Source: Prostheceraeus crozeri
Lineage: Eukaryota > Platyhelminthes > Polycladida > Euryleptidae
Assembly: GCA_907163375.1 (NCBI GenBank)
Contig: CAJQUW010001633.1
Location: forward strand, 62,001 to 126,000
Length of the DNA stretch: 64,000 nucleotides
Direction: 5' to 3'
Of the stretch, positions 52,028 through 64,000 are shown in pieces. The notes under the pieces were generated by a model. The model searched no databases, had not been told where the DNA came from, and saw only the letters and a program-made list of their open reading frames with translations. The translations under genes and the position numbers were made by a program. How positions within the stretch are numbered: the stretch's first letter is position 1; each line of letters begins with the position of its first letter.

Positions 52028-53681
52028 CAGTCCGGTTCATAAAAAGTGGATCATCCTAAAATTTGACTAAATAAAACATAAGTATGATACAGAAAGCATT
52101 TTTCATGTTATTTCATGTCCCTAATATATCTAAATGTCCTTATATAATCTGATAAGCTATGATACAGTAACGGTTCTAAAGAAGCTAATATTTTGTGGCC
52201 CTACCCTTATTGTCAATGACATTACCAATTCGTCTAGACATTGATTCGATGATATCGTTGATTTTTGACTGATCTAACTTTCTCCACTCTCTTTTTAACA
52301 GTGACGTAAGTTGTGATACGCCATCTGTAGGTAGCAGTGAACGACGAACGTTACGTTTTAGAATACTCCATACATTTTCTATGGGATTCAGATCAGGAGA
52401 ACGAGCTGGCCAAGATAATGTCCTGAGCACTAATTGAGACTTGCATAAGTTGACTCTACTACTCCTGTGACACGTAGCATTATCATCCATAAATAACCAA
52501 GTCGATGGATCACCAAGTTGATCTGTCATTTGGCCAATGTTCATTCGTAAAACATTCACATAGCGTTCAGAATTCATGGTTCCTTGCTGTATGCGAAGTT
52601 CAGAGCGGCCATTGGTCCAAATGCCAGCCCAAATCAGTAGAGTCGCACCACCTTGATCCAGGGACGATGTAAATGTCTCTGAATTTCCTGATCAGATTTG
52701 ATCCATAATCTCAATCGACCATCACTATCCTTCAGACGGACTGATGCCTCATCAGACCAAACAACCCGATCCCATTGATTTCGCCAGTGACAATGACTCC
52801 TTGCCCATCTGAGACGTCTTTTTGTATGCTGATCTGATAATTCGATCTGAGAGGGCCTCTTACAGCTCTTGAAATTCGACTCAATAAGTCTTCTACGAAT
52901 AGTGGACTTAGAAATAGACGACTCTAGTGCAGCCATCTCAGTTAACGAGAGACTTGGATCATCTTTAGCAAATCTCAAAATTAGGCGGTCTCTACGTTTG
53001 GATGTTTTACGTGGACGGCCAGAGCCCTCTTTACGACAGAGTCGAAAATCATCATTATGCCATCGATGCACATTTGTGTAAGGGACATTTAATCGCTTGC
53101 TTGTAGCTCGCAAAGAAAACCCTAGTTCTGGCAAGGCTGACACTTTGCCTTTTGTGAATGCGATCTTGTTATTGTTCGTTTGTGCTTTGTATTGTTTTCA
53201 ACCGGTAAGAGATAGATTTCTAGCTGAAAGCAATCAGGAGTGCTGCCAACACCACCGCAACGAAGTCAGGAAGCTATGGAACATGAAGTCCAGTTAATCA
53301 CATGTAGCAGTTACATTATTGTTGATGAATAATGGTGCTATACTGGCTCTGATTGACCGATTTTCTTTATTTTTGTTTTGCTTGATAGCTTTTGGCTTGT
53401 AGAACAAAATATTACATAACAAAGGAAACAAATGTAATTTCATAAGAGTGAGGTATGATTCCGTGTAACATTGCTAGATGAAGATCAAATTATCTACTAC
53501 TTTTTTATCTATAGCAGAAAACAACTCAATATTCATGCTTGAAATTTCTAACAATGATATTAGTAAACACAACTGACATATCTTCCAAATTTCAGAGAAA
53601 TTCGTTCAAGTTTGGCGGAGTTAGACAAAGTTGAAATTAAGGCGATGTTTAAGGGTGATCCATTTTTTATGAAACAATCTG
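52028..53681 (-). mobile_element. Tc1 transposon copy 2
   Basis: 1,654 bp between TA dinucleotides (52026-52027 and 53682-53683). The ends are CAGTCCGGTTCATAAAAAG and, at the right on the minus strand, CAGATTGTTTCATAAAAAAT. It is inverted relative to copy 1, 4.2 kb away. Different flanks show that the two copies inserted independently. Confidence 0.92.
52185..53143 (-). pseudogene. Tc1 transposase, copy 2 (DD34E), one frameshift
   Basis: Nearly full length. The N-terminal helix-turn-helix (FSLRATSKRLNVPYTNVHRW), linker SGRPRKTSKRRDRL, second helix-turn-helix and VVWSDEAS with the first aspartate lie in one frame (52634-53143). The rest, from GATLLIWAGIWTNGR through FMDDNATCHRS to DLNPIENVWSILKRNVRRSL, lies in another frame ending at 52185. 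The change of frame falls just after RPWI, the same place as in copy 1. Spacing between the last two catalytic residues is 34, as in Tc1. The protein would cut and paste at TA sites. A shared break means both copies descend from an already broken copy moved by enzyme made elsewhere. Confidence 0.88.
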
Positions 53682-53683
53682 TA

Positions 53684-55830
53684 GTACACCCAAAATGTTG
53701 AATTTTTGTGCATTGACCTCTGAAGTGAATTTGATTTTTTAATCTTAAGTAGGTGTTCAGGACGGAAAGAAGCTCTTTGACATCACCAAACGATTCATGC
53801 CACAAAATAAGTCAATCATCTAAGCATCATAGCCAAGAGTGAAAAGGCAGATAGCAACATTGTGTAGGTAACAGTTCTTGAATGAAAGTATTTTCTCCTC
53901 AATATCCTAAGGCTAGCGAAGCACAGATAGGGGCCACTTAAGTACTCATAGCCGCACTGACCTCTCCAGATAAACCTGTGATACGAATGCAAGGTAATTA
54001 TTAGGCACATGCAGTACATTGCATGTATTGCCTTTGAAATACATTCAACAGGAAAACACTCCTGCGTCCTGCATCATGTTCTATTTTCATAATCATGGCC
54101 TAAAAGTCTATGGCAGACATGCTAATGCATTGTCAATATTGTCATAAAAAATACCATGTCGAAGGACACTAACCTTGCTCCCAGGGTATTTTTGTACATA
54201 GCAATGTACTGTACACAAGTACTGTACCAAATGGTTGCCTTGCTCCCTCAAGGTGGTCTTGTGGGAAATTGAAAACTAGGTAACCACACTTTTATATCCA
54301 CATTATAGAATTAAACTGACCAATTTCGAGAGAAACAAAACATTGAAAAATGTGACTCGGCAAATAAACGTCAGTCCATGATCACACGTGAGTCCTACAT
54401 TCATGCTTCCATGGAGAAAATGTTCGAGAACCGAAAGATTCTTAGCAAAAATTGTCTATTTAGCAAAAAAGTGTACATCAAGTAATCCGACTGTACTCTT
54501 TTGTGACATATGTTTGTATCCATAGATTAGGGATATATTGGTATAGTGTCGACTCAAAAAAGTACATGTATGCAGTGATTACGTTCCCGTGGTCCATAAA
54601 TTATTTGAGCACTTTTGAAAAAAGTCAAAATTTGCCAATTTATATACTACTGAGATGACTCTCCTAAATAAGTAGTATGAAACAAGTTGGATATCAAAAG
54701 GAATGAATATTTGCTAATAAGCATCCCAACTAAGAGGAAATCAAACTGATTATCAAGGGATTTTCATGATCCGTATTACAATGGAAGTCAGCTGAGAAAG
54801 TGGCGATATTATTCGTGCTTTCTTGGCTGAAATTTCAAGTTTTTAATTCAATTTTCACCGGCATGATTTGATGATTCACTAAATTCATGTTTCATTTCTA
54901 CATTCTGAATAGTGATGTGGAACCATGTATATCCTTCAAAGTTAAATGAAATCATTGTCTTTGATTATGTGATTTTCTGCCAGTTGCAGATTTTCGTTTG
55001 CGATATGATCACGCTTCAGAAAATTCTTGAGGTTCAGCATGAAAGCAATAACAGGTCATCGAGTTGCCAATTTAACAAACGTTCTATCCAAGGCTGTCAT
55101 GACACGGACGATCTGTAAAATAATATCATTTCCTTCTGCTTTATGCTATCATGATCAGTCAATTCCGTTGTAATTTCTTCAAAACTGCATAAATGTGCAT
55201 ATATCACATTTGGAAACAATTCCGACTGTATTTCCCTTGAGTTCATTTAATAAAATCGAAAGTGTATACGCATTGGGGATTTAATAAATGCGGAGTTACG
55301 ACTCTACCTAATATACTTACTCTATGTTTGTATCTTTATGCTGTTTCAAAAGGAGCTGATGAGATCAGATCTCATGTCAGATAAACGCGCTGTTGCTCTT
55401 CGAATATTGTCTGATAGTGCATATTTTGGTGGGCAAGAGGAAAACGATAAAATGTAAAACAAAGGAAGCAACCAACATTTACAGTGATCATTTCAGAAGC
55501 TGAATCACTTCTCAACGAGCGCTTGAGTAATGACGTTGACACAATGCCAAAATCACGTCGCGGATGCATCCAAGCGAATGCACAGAAAGAATCCAAACGA
55601 ATTCATTCATAATAAGTAGCCTCAGCATGCAAAATGGAACGTCTTAAACGTATGCTTTGTAAGAATATGACTTCCTTTTATTTATAATTTCCATTTAAGA
55701 GAAGTAAAAACGCCAGAATTTTTTTATCTCTAAGCCATTCGATCCCTATGCCAAATTCAAATCTGTCGGTTATCGCCTATCGTTATTGATGCGTTTTTTT
55801 AATTTTGATTTTGAAATACAGGCCCAGGGA
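53684..55830. other. No recognisable gene
   Basis: AT-rich sequence between Tc1 copy 2 and Polinton 2. I see no coding family, no long repeat and no RNA gene. It may be plain intergenic host DNA. Confidence 0.45.
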
Positions 55831-56270
55831 AGTAATGGGCAAAAGACCGTTCCAGGACACCATAAAATTCAAAAAAATAGTATCTTTAAAAACGACATAA
55901 ATTCATGAATTTTAACCCTTTTTCAGGTTTTTAAGACCTAAATTCATAAATTTAGACCATTTAAAAAGTATCATTTTTTGAAAAATCGGTATCTTTAAAA
56001 ACGACATAAATTCATGAATTTTGGTCATTTTTCAGGTTATGAAGACCTAAATTCATAAATTTAGGCGTTTTTAAAAATACCCAATTTTTCAAATTTTTCA
56101 AAATCTCAAATTTGAGAATTACAATTTTACACCCGCCCTCAAAATCATGACTGTTCCAGGACACCGAAAATCATAAAAGTTGAGAATCTCAAATTTGAGA
56201 ATTACAATTTTCACCCCCAAAATCATGACCGTTCCAGGACACCGAAAATCATAAAAGTTGAGAATTTCAA
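55831..56270 (+). repeat. Polinton 2 left terminal inverted repeat
   Basis: Nearly identical to 21431-21867, including the internal GACCGTTCCAGGACACC sub-repeats (one copy reads GACTGTTCCAGG). Confidence 0.88.
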
Positions 56271-56350
56271 ATTCATGAATTTTATCCATTTTTCAGGTTT
56301 TTAAAATATGAGATAACTAAAATTATGTGTCTAATAATATTTCTTTAAAA

Positions 56351-57027
56351 ATGGAAGAAACAAAAGTGGATGAAACCGCAAGAATATATCCTTCGTTATC
56401 ACAGTTAAAAATAAGTGAATTGAATAAAGAAAAACACAAAGATAGAGTACGTTATATGAAAGATAAGGAATCTCAATTATTATTAAGATTAGAGCATTAT
56501 AAAAAATTAAGAAAGAGATGGTCTAAAGTTAAGAATGTAACACAAGGAATCGGCATATTCTTAACAATAAGTTTAGGCGCTCTCACTATTGTTATATCTT
56601 CTGGTGTTTTAGTAATTCCAGTAGTTGCTACAGCTTTAACAGGTACGGGTGTTTTTGCAACTTCACTTGTTACAATGTTAGATAAATCTTTAATAACTAA
56701 GAAACAAAAATCATTAAAACTAAGCATTTACATATTAAAGAAGTCTATGACAAATTGCATTACTACTTTCAAAGAGTATGTGATGATAATGTTATTACGT
56801 TAGATGAGATTGAAAAATTTGATCAAATAGCTAATGAAGTAAATCAAATATCATTTCAATTACAGTCAGAAAAAGTTGATGATAAGAATAAACAGGATGG
56901 CAAAATTTCTGGTGATGGTAAAATTTCTAATGAAGAAAATGACAAAATCTTTTTAGAGGAGCTAAAAACTTTAAGCGAAAAGTTAATCAAAACTTTATTA
57001 AACAAAACTTTATTAAACAAAACTTAA
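56351..57027 (+). pseudogene. Polinton 2 hydrophobic protein
   Basis: Counterpart of the first gene of Polinton 1, starting MEETKVDETARIYPSLSQLK. The same two hydrophobic stretches (IGIFLTISLGALTIVISSGV and VIPVVATALTGTGVFATSLV) and the LLNKTLLNKT end are present. Relative to Polinton 1 the N-terminal 30 residues are shorter and differ. Broken in about one place. Confidence 0.6.
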
Positions 57028-57133
57028 AACGAAAAGATGTCAGACAACAGAGCAATAAAAAAATAATTTGTTCAGTAAAATGTTTTTGCTGTATTCCAAT
57101 GTTACCACAAAATTCAAATATTATATTTTAAAA

Positions 57134-57958
57134 ATGGATAAAATTAAAGCTGATAATCAAAAAAGAATTAAACAATTAGAAGAGTTAATAAAACAAAGAA
57201 ATATTATGAAAGAAAATCATCTTCAACATAGAATGATAAAAGCTGGTATTCAATCTGATATGTTTGAAAAAATGCAGCAAACCGAGCAAGTAAAAACTGA
57301 TTTTGAGAAAACTATGAAACCATTTAAAACTCTTGAAAAAGAACTTACAAATAATGATAAACAAATTGATGTAACAGATCCAGAACACAAAACTATATTA
57401 GATGACTATGGATTACTAGAATCAGACATTAATAAGAAATTACCAAAATCTATGCAATTTGAACATTCTATTTCATTTGTAGATGGAAAAACAATACCTA
57501 GATTTTATCTCGGACAAAAAGAAATATTTCCACAACCTTTTCGAGGTTTAATTTTTTCACCAGATAAATCTCCTTTTAATTTAGATAGAAATTTTGTTGA
57601 TCTTTTAAGAGGAGCAGATTTAAATAATTATGCTGTAGAAGATCTCATAAAATATAAAGCTATGTTAGATAGAGTTGGTGCAGTAAAAACTCTTAAACGT
57701 TATAGACAATTAGAAAATTTATTATCAACGGGAGTTAAAGTAGGAAAAGGTTTATCTGAAAAACAGAAAACAGAAAAAACTGTATTCTTACCAGATGAAC
57801 CACAAGAATTACAAAAAAGGTTAAATATTTTAATATCGGCAATAAAAGAAGGACATAATTCTAGTTTCAATGAAATTCATGCTATATTGAAAAGACTGTT
57901 AGAAAAGAAGATTCTAAATGAAGAGGATTATAAAAGTATGACGAACCGATGGTTCTAG
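57134..57958 (+). CDS. Polinton 2 conserved protein of unknown function
   Basis: 274 residues, MDKIKADNQKRIKQLEELIK onward, with only about ten substitutions from the Polinton 1 copy, mostly conservative. That pattern suggests selection acted until recently. The coiled coil, the FYLGQKEIFP block and the NYAVEDLIKYKAMLDRVGAV block are all present. A double palindrome sits at the stop (57942-57969), as in Polinton 1. The frame is open. Confidence 0.6.
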   Translation: MDKIKADNQKRIKQLEELIKQRNIMKENHLQHRMIKAGIQSDMFEKMQQTEQVKTDFEKTMKPFKTLEKELTNNDKQIDVTDPEHKTILDDYGLLESDINKKLPKSMQFEHSISFVDGKTIPRFYLGQKEIFPQPFRGLIFSPDKSPFNLDRNFVDLLRGADLNNYAVEDLIKYKAMLDRVGAVKTLKRYRQLENLLSTGVKVGKGLSEKQKTEKTVFLPDEPQELQKRLNILISAIKEGHNSSFNEIHAILKRLLEKKILNEEDYKSMTNRWF

Positions 57959-58036
57959 GGCTTCCCCCGTAGCTGAAATATGTTGTTGTTTTTAATTTTT
58001 ATAAAAAAATATTTATTCAAATTTTTTAGTTAAAAA

Positions 58037-58840
58037 ATGTCTTCGAGAGAATTATCATCAGCAGATTTAGACAAAATTAATAATCATTTAGAAAATCTAA
58101 CAGAGATTTTGTGTTCATCAAAATTTAGTGCGACGTTAAAAATTATAACAACTACTTCATCACACACTTGTAATTTAGAACCCATTCTACATTTGGAACA
58201 AAATAAAAATTATCAAATTGGATTGATTAGTTTCTCCACATTTAACACTATTCAAAACGTTATCAAAGATGTGACTGATCAATTTAGATATTCAACTGAT
58301 AAAGGCAAAATATGGAAAATGCTAACTTTTCTTCCTGGTTCTTACGAATTTGAATCAATATCAAATGAAATTAAGAGACATTTAGGTATACCATTTAAAG
58401 ATAAGAAACAATTACATTTTGCAGTTGAACCGGCAGTTAATAAATTTTCTCTTACTTTAGACGAAAATCATCAAGTTGATTTTAATCATGATAGATCATT
58501 GTCAAAGCTATTAGGATTTAATAAACAAACCTATAGTCAAGGTTATCATTTAGGTGAGAAGATTCCAAAAATAACTGAAATAAATTCAATTGTTGTACAT
58601 TGTGACATTATTGAAGGAGGATATATAAATGGTAAATTGTCAAATTTAATATTCAGTTTTCCAGCTTTTACTGTACCCATTGGTTATAGACTAAATGTAA
58701 TTCCACAAACATTAATATATTTCCCTATTACAAGAAAAACTATTAACAACATTAACATTAGAATCACTGATGAGAAAGGACAAGAAATAAATTTTGGAGG
58801 TGAAGAGATTATGATAGATCTTTTGGTTCGGGAGGTATAA
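58037..58840 (+). CDS. Polinton 2 minor capsid (penton-like) protein
   Basis: 267 residues starting MSSRELSSADLDKINNHLEN, five residues longer at the start than my choice for Polinton 1. The conserved core is the same: SIVVHCDIIEGGYING, FTVPIGYRLNVIPQTLIYFP, INIRITDEKGQEINFGGEE. The ATG has the AAAA context of its neighbours. It ends inside a four-unit 21-bp array, and the ATPase gene follows. The frame is open. Confidence 0.75.
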   Translation: MSSRELSSADLDKINNHLENLTEILCSSKFSATLKIITTTSSHTCNLEPILHLEQNKNYQIGLISFSTFNTIQNVIKDVTDQFRYSTDKGKIWKMLTFLPGSYEFESISNEIKRHLGIPFKDKKQLHFAVEPAVNKFSLTLDENHQVDFNHDRSLSKLLGFNKQTYSQGYHLGEKIPKITEINSIVVHCDIIEGGYINGKLSNLIFSFPAFTVPIGYRLNVIPQTLIYFPITRKTINNINIRITDEKGQEINFGGEEIMIDLLVREV

Positions 58841-58910
58841 ACTCCCGTTCGGGAGGTATAAACTCCCGTTCGGGAGGTATAAACTCCCGTTCGAGAGATA
58901 TAAACTCCCA
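58828..58910 (+). repeat. Four 21-bp hairpin units, Polinton 2
   Basis: Three units read TTCGGGAGGTATAAACTCCC; CGGGAG and CTCCCG pair around GTATAAA. The fourth is GAGAGATATAAACTCCC. The units differ from the Polinton 1 array in the same way in three of four, as if copied from one another. Confidence 0.85.
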
Positions 58911-58992
58911 CGCGAAGCTAGAGAAGTTTAATTTTCTTCTTCTTCTTCTTCTTTTTCTTAAAAAAATAAAAATAATTTTTTTTTATTAAAAA

Positions 58993-59759
58993 ATGAGTGA
59001 AGTGCCCCAATTAAATAAAACAAAACTTAGATTTAATCATCATCCAAATTTATCTAATAAAGTTTTGTCAGTTATTTGCGGAAGATCAGGTTGTGGTAAA
59101 ACGTATCTATTGTTGAAAATTTTAACGACTCCAATTTTTTTGGATTATGACAATCTTATAATTTATACAACAACGGCAGAACAACCCGTCTATCAATTTT
59201 TAAAATATGGATTTGAAAATAATCTTAAAAAACAGCAATTGCTTCATTATTCAAAGAATATGAAAAATCTGAAGATGAAGAAGAAATAAGTTCGTGGTGT
59301 GAAGAAGCAGCAAAAAATAATCAGTTAGTTGAATCCAATAAAAATAAGAATATAAAGATACAATTAATAGATGATAGTGGTAATATGCAAGATCCTAGTA
59401 AACTAGATAAAACAATGAAACATTGTGTAATTTTTGATGATTGTGTTAATGACAGGAATCAGTCAGTTCAGAGAAATTATTTCACAAGAGGTAGACATAA
59501 TAACTGTAGTGTTTTTTATTTAACATAAAGTGTGTATTCATTAGACGGAAGTGTTATTAGAAAGAATGCAAATATATTTATACTATTTGAAATAAATGCA
59601 AGAAACTTGAGTGATTTGTTAAGAGATTTATGCGTAAGAAATAAAGATGAATTTAAACAATCGTGTAACAATGCTTGGTCAAAAGATTATGGCTTCATTA
59701 CAATTAATATTGATAAAAAAATTCATGATAGAGTTATAGAACATTTGTTTACCGAGTGA
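58993..59759 (+). pseudogene. Polinton 2 packaging ATPase
   Basis: Counterpart of the Polinton 1 ATPase with the same Walker A (VICGRSGCGKTYLL) and the same closing region (NKDEFKQSCNNAWSKDYGFI). It is a fossil with about two breaks. The end lacks the GC-rich hairpin cluster found in Polinton 1. Confidence 0.85.
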
Positions 59760-59836
59760 TAAAAATATACAAATATAGTGTTATAATATTTTATTTTATA
59801 TATATAACAAATTTGTCTATCTTAGAAATTAGAAAA

Positions 59837-62800
59837 TTAAAAAGGTGAAGTAGTTATTCCATCAGGTAAAATTGTTCTTTTATCATCAAATGGATCTAAT
59901 GCTAATTTATGTTCTTCTTTTAAATACATTTTATGTTTCTTTGAATTAAGTCTATAATTACATGCTGTTTTTATTTCATTATTAAATAATGCATTCTTAT
60001 AATCTTGAAATGTTATTTGGTTAGCCACTGATGCCTTTGAAATTCCTTTTAATGTTTTATGTGTTTTAATATTATTAGTTGTGTTATAACAATAACATTT
60101 AGATTTTAAAAATATAGCTTCTGTTATGAAATCTTCATTTCCTTCTAATTCATCTTTTACTTTACATAAATCAGAAGGATGATTGATATCTTTTATTTTA
60201 TTAATTTCTTCATCAAGTGAAGAATTATACGGTATTGTTAATTCTAAGAAAACAGAATCGGTATCTGTAAAGTGTAATTTATAGTTTTTGCCATGAGCAG
60301 GTGATAAAAAATCATATATAAATCTTTACATAAATAGTTTAGCTAATTCTAATATAGTGAATCCAATAAAATTAAACTTATCATGTTTCACGCTAATTCG
60401 ACGTAAATGTACAGCGCATAGTTCATCACTAAATCTAGTAGTTCTTTTATATGTAGGTTTCCTTGTTAAATTTTGAAACCTATCTCTATCATAAACTATT
60501 TCAATATTTTGTCTATTACGCACATTTTCTAAAGTCTTACCATAAAATGCATTATTCATTAATTTGAAGAACACGTTTCCAAAATCATCTTTATTTCTTT
60601 TAGCTATTTTACGTTTTTCAATATTGAACTCTATATAATCTTTTAACCACCTAGATTTTCTATACACTAGTTTCCGGTGAATTTTTAAAAGAATCATTCC
60701 ATGTTCTAAATACCAATCTAGCATTCTTCCTTCAACAACATACTTTCTTTTATTACTTTGTGTTAACATAAGTTTTTTGTTGGTCTGTATTTTTTAGGCA
60801 TTATAGATTTTTGATAATCTGAAAAATCTTCTATATTGGGAATTTTGTTTTCGGGATAGAAAGGAAAATATTTTGTTTTATCTTTTATTTCATCAGGATA
60901 TACTAAATCAACTTCATATATATATAACCATGATTATAATTTCCATCATATGATTTTTGATAATCAAGATTATTACACCATGTCATTTCACCTGTTGGTA
61001 ATTCTTGTATCATGCAAGAAGAATATAAGCTATTAAAATCATAATATAACAAATAGTTTTCTCTCATGATTTCATCAACTGCTGCTTGACTCTCTTCATT
61101 TGATATAAGTTCTTCTATATTTTGATTAAACAATTTTATAAATTGATCTTTTTCTTCTAGATTTAAAATTTTTAAATAACCATAATCATCAGGATTTACT
61201 TTCTTATTATAACACTTAACATATCTATTACCTAAAACTGATGAAACTCCACCTCTAATACCAGATTCAAAAAATAATAATTTATCATATGTATTTTCTT
61301 TATAATGTTTAAGTTTAACACCAGTATGTTTTAATCTTGCTAACCATGTTAAACCTGGTGTAGAATAACAATGACATGGATCTATTCCGTAATATTCTAA
61401 ACACATATCACGAAAGTTTTCGAAAAGATCAGCTAGTATTAATACATCTATCTGAAGATATTTCATTGTATAATCATACATTGTTCTACAATTTAACTCT
61501 CTCCAATTCTTTTCAGCTTCTGCATAGTCTTCTTCAGATAATTGTGATTGTTTTAATGTTGATTTAAATTTATTTATTGGAGGAAGTTTTTGTTCTTTCA
61601 TTATTTTATTCACAGAATTAAAATCTCCAGTTATATATTCATACGGAAATATTCCTTTTAAAGGTTTTGAATTATATTTATTTAATATTTTACATTGTTC
61701 AGGTTTCAAAGTTTTTCCCATAACATCTAATGAATAAGGAGTAAAAAATCTAAATGCATCTAAAATTCTAATACAACCTAATTACATTGAAAAATATTCT
61801 TCTTCTGTTTTACATAGTACATTTATTTGTTGTTGTTGTAATTTTTCAGATGAAAATAAATCTTTCATTACTAGATGGAAATCATATTTAGAACCATTGT
61901 AGAAATATAAAGGAACAAAGTTATATTTAAATTTATTAGCATTAAGATTACAAGAATTATGTGCTGCACCTCTGTATAATCCATTTAGATGATCATGATC
62001 TTTTACTTTATCAATACCCAATTCTTTTCCACAGTAGTAACATTTTGTTTCATTAATAAAATTTAATTTTTCTTCATCCGTTAATGGAAGCATTGGTATA
62101 TTTGCCTCAAGCAATTGTGAAAAATAATTTTGTAATTCTTCTACTTTCTTTGTAAACATTTCTGAACTATCTTCACCATAGTATTGATAATATTCTGATT
62201 TAAATAATTCAGGATAATTTGAATGAATGTACATTCCCCAACATAATGGTTTTTGTTCAAATAAATATTTTTCTTTACTTTGTTCAGGTGCACTTTTTTC
62301 ATATTTACAATTATCAGAATTTTGTGTCATGTTAACATTATATGCTTCGAAATCACAATAAATAGTAAAGGGTACTTTATTTTTCAAATAATGTCTATTA
62401 TATATTAAATAATCATCTTTTGGAAATGTGTTTCTGACTGCTTCATTTTGTTGACAATTCTCCAAATGTCTATTCATTTCTTCTAAAGTTCTAAAACTTG
62501 TCATACATTGAAGACCAGGAAAATTTGTATTATCTGAAGTTTTTGTAAATATAGAAACATCTTTACACAGTATAAAATGACCCTGATAACATAATATATT
62601 CGCTTGTGCTGGTTGTTTTGTTTGTTTTAATTTTTCAAATTTATCTTGATATATTTCATGTGTTTCATCAATTTCTTTTGTAAAATAAATGTATTTCGAT
62701 GAAAATTTTGATTTAATATTTGTAGCTGATAAATATATTCTTTATCATATTGTTCTTCATATTGTTGTTGACATTTTTTTATACATTCATTTATTTTTGA

Positions 62801-64000
62801 TTGGTTTCATTTTCTTCATTATTTAATTCTTTATTGTCTTCATTTAATTTTTGTATCGTTTCTATCTTATTTTGATATTTATGGCCATATTCTTGTACTA
62901 ATATTTTTGTTTGTTGTTGATAATCTATTTTACATTTTTGTAAACTTTCATTTAAATTTTGTAATTTTTGTTGATATTCTGAAGATAAAGATAAATAATC
63001 GGAATCATAATCATAATTATAATTACGTCCTTCATAATTATTATGATTAATCATTATTGGTAATAGTGTTTTTATAATTTCAAATTTTTCAGTACATATT
63101 ATATTTCCTTGGTAAAAATATTATGATGCATGTAATTTCCTCTATCATTATATACTATTTCTGATTGACATAAATTTTTATTATTCAAATAAAATTTTTT
63201 TGAATCTGAGTAAAGTGGAGTAATTTTACCAATACAAACATAATTCACATTTAATTCAAAAACATTTACTTCTATTAAATTTTTATTCTTTTTATGAAAC
63301 TTTATTAACCTATTATAATCATATGGAAATTCATGTAAGCCATCCGAGAGATCAAATTCATTTATGTATTCTTCTTTATTATAATGACTTAGTCTTTCTT
63401 TATGATATTTTGCAGGATGTAAATGTGCTACAATACTCCACAGAAAACAATAATCATCTTCATTTTTTATGTTGATTATTTGTGGTGAACTGAAAGGCAA
63501 AGGAACATAACTACCACCAGTATTATTTTTATATTTATCAATTACTATTTTTTTAGATAGTATTTTAACAAATCTCCAACCAGATTCACGTAACTGGGCT
63601 TCAATTATACAATTTTCTAATTTAAGTATCATTTGTTCAAATATGGGTTGTATATCATTTACATTATGAATTTCTTGTGAATTTGTAAAATGTCCTTGTA
63701 TTAGTTCTTCAGGAATTCCATCAGGTCCATTTTTTGTATAAAGTACTTCTACATTCATATAACATTTGAAAGATTTCTTAAATATATTACAAAAGTTGGA
63801 TAGAATATCAGAAAGAGTTTCATCGGTTTCATTATGTTCAACCGATTCATTAAATAAATATTTTATATCTGTTACAGCTTCATCGGTTCGTTCAGCTTCA
63901 TCAAATTCATCTATTTCGTTAAATTCATCTGTATCGCTAAATAAATATCTTCCATCTGGTACGGGCCAAGCCCTAGAACCTTCGGTTTGTATGGTCTCAT
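59837..64000 (-). pseudogene. Polinton 2 DNA polymerase B and N-terminal leader (runs off the window)
   Basis: Minus-strand counterpart of the Polinton 1 polymerase: leader domain (ESGWRFVKIL, DDYCFLWSIVAHLHPAK), exonuclease (FTIYCDFEAYNVN), zinc-like KVKDHDHLNGLYRGAAHNSC, motif A region YYDFNSLYSSCM and motif B region KLMNNAFYGKTLEN. Upstream of the leader the sequence stays readable through SFKCYMNVEVLYTKNGPDGI into an acidic tract like that of the Polinton 1 C2H2 protein, so these may be one protein. Both palindromic inserts found in the Polinton 1 polymerase are absent. A different palindrome copy lies at 63962-63989. Broken in about six places. Confidence 0.88.

Larger units (their letters stand above)
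55831..64000 (+). mobile_element. Polinton 2 (same family as Polinton 1), left part, runs off the window
   Basis: It begins AGTAATGGGCAAAAGACC at 55831 after CAGGGA, the presumed 6-bp target duplication whose partner lies outside the window. Gene order follows Polinton 1 exactly as far as visible: hydrophobic protein, unknown conserved protein, penton, ATPase, polymerase B. The two copies agree at about 95-98 percent of bases by eye in genes, so both are young. It is broken, with roughly eight to ten interruptions in the visible part. Major capsid, integrase and protease should lie to the right. Confidence 0.92.

Overview
This is an AT-rich eukaryotic window, almost certainly from an invertebrate animal. 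Evidence includes TATA promoters, GT-AG intron signals, Tc1/mariner transposons, RTE-like and CR1-like LINEs, a Ty3/gypsy element, a Naiad-type Penelope retroelement and two adintovirus-like Polintons. I see no rRNA, tRNA, CRISPR array or clear multi-exon host gene. The only possible host coding sequence is a ZMYM/Crypton-like fragment at the left edge (1-459, minus strand). The species cannot be told from the sequence.

Layout. 1-6162 holds old debris: the edge gene, an RTE-like LINE tail, two decayed Tc1/mariner transposases and two foldback sequences. 6163-45208 is one gypsy LTR element (164-bp LTRs differing at 3 positions, 5-bp target duplication TAGGG) swollen to 39 kb by insertions. The first insertion is a Naiad retroelement (about 9022-12346) whose 865-residue reading frame is still open. 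The second is a 31.3-kb unit (12451-43731) with long inverted arms and a perfect 6-bp target duplication AATACT. That unit itself contains Polinton 1 (21431-38656, 6-bp duplication TACAGC). Beyond the gypsy element, 45.2-51.1 kb is a decayed minus-strand LINE with a PHD-type ORF1, split by Tc1 copy 1. Tc1 copy 2 lies inverted at 52028-53681. Polinton 2 starts at 55831 and runs off the right edge.

The Polintons share gene order where both are visible: hydrophobic protein, an unknown conserved protein, penton-like minor capsid, packaging ATPase, then a minus-strand protein-primed DNA polymerase B. Polinton 1 continues with a fibre-like gene, small hydrophobic virion-type proteins, the major capsid, a parvovirus-type phospholipase A2 domain, integrase and an adenain-like protease. 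Both copies are broken fossils, but they are so alike that they must be recent.

The least familiar object is the 31.3-kb host unit of Polinton 1. Without its insert it is about 14 kb. It has arms of roughly 1.9 and 2.6 kb and several short genes of no family I recognise, with a repeated TATA-to-initiator layout. Two of its genes end in a pair of hairpins whose stems change in a compensated way. It also carries a 97-bp relic of a Polinton capsid gene. Its 6-bp duplication and AGTA termini match Polinton-type integration. A second notable system is a family of short GC-rich double palindromes scattered through the Polintons. Some sit in frame inside coding sequence and are present in one Polinton but absent from the other at the same site.
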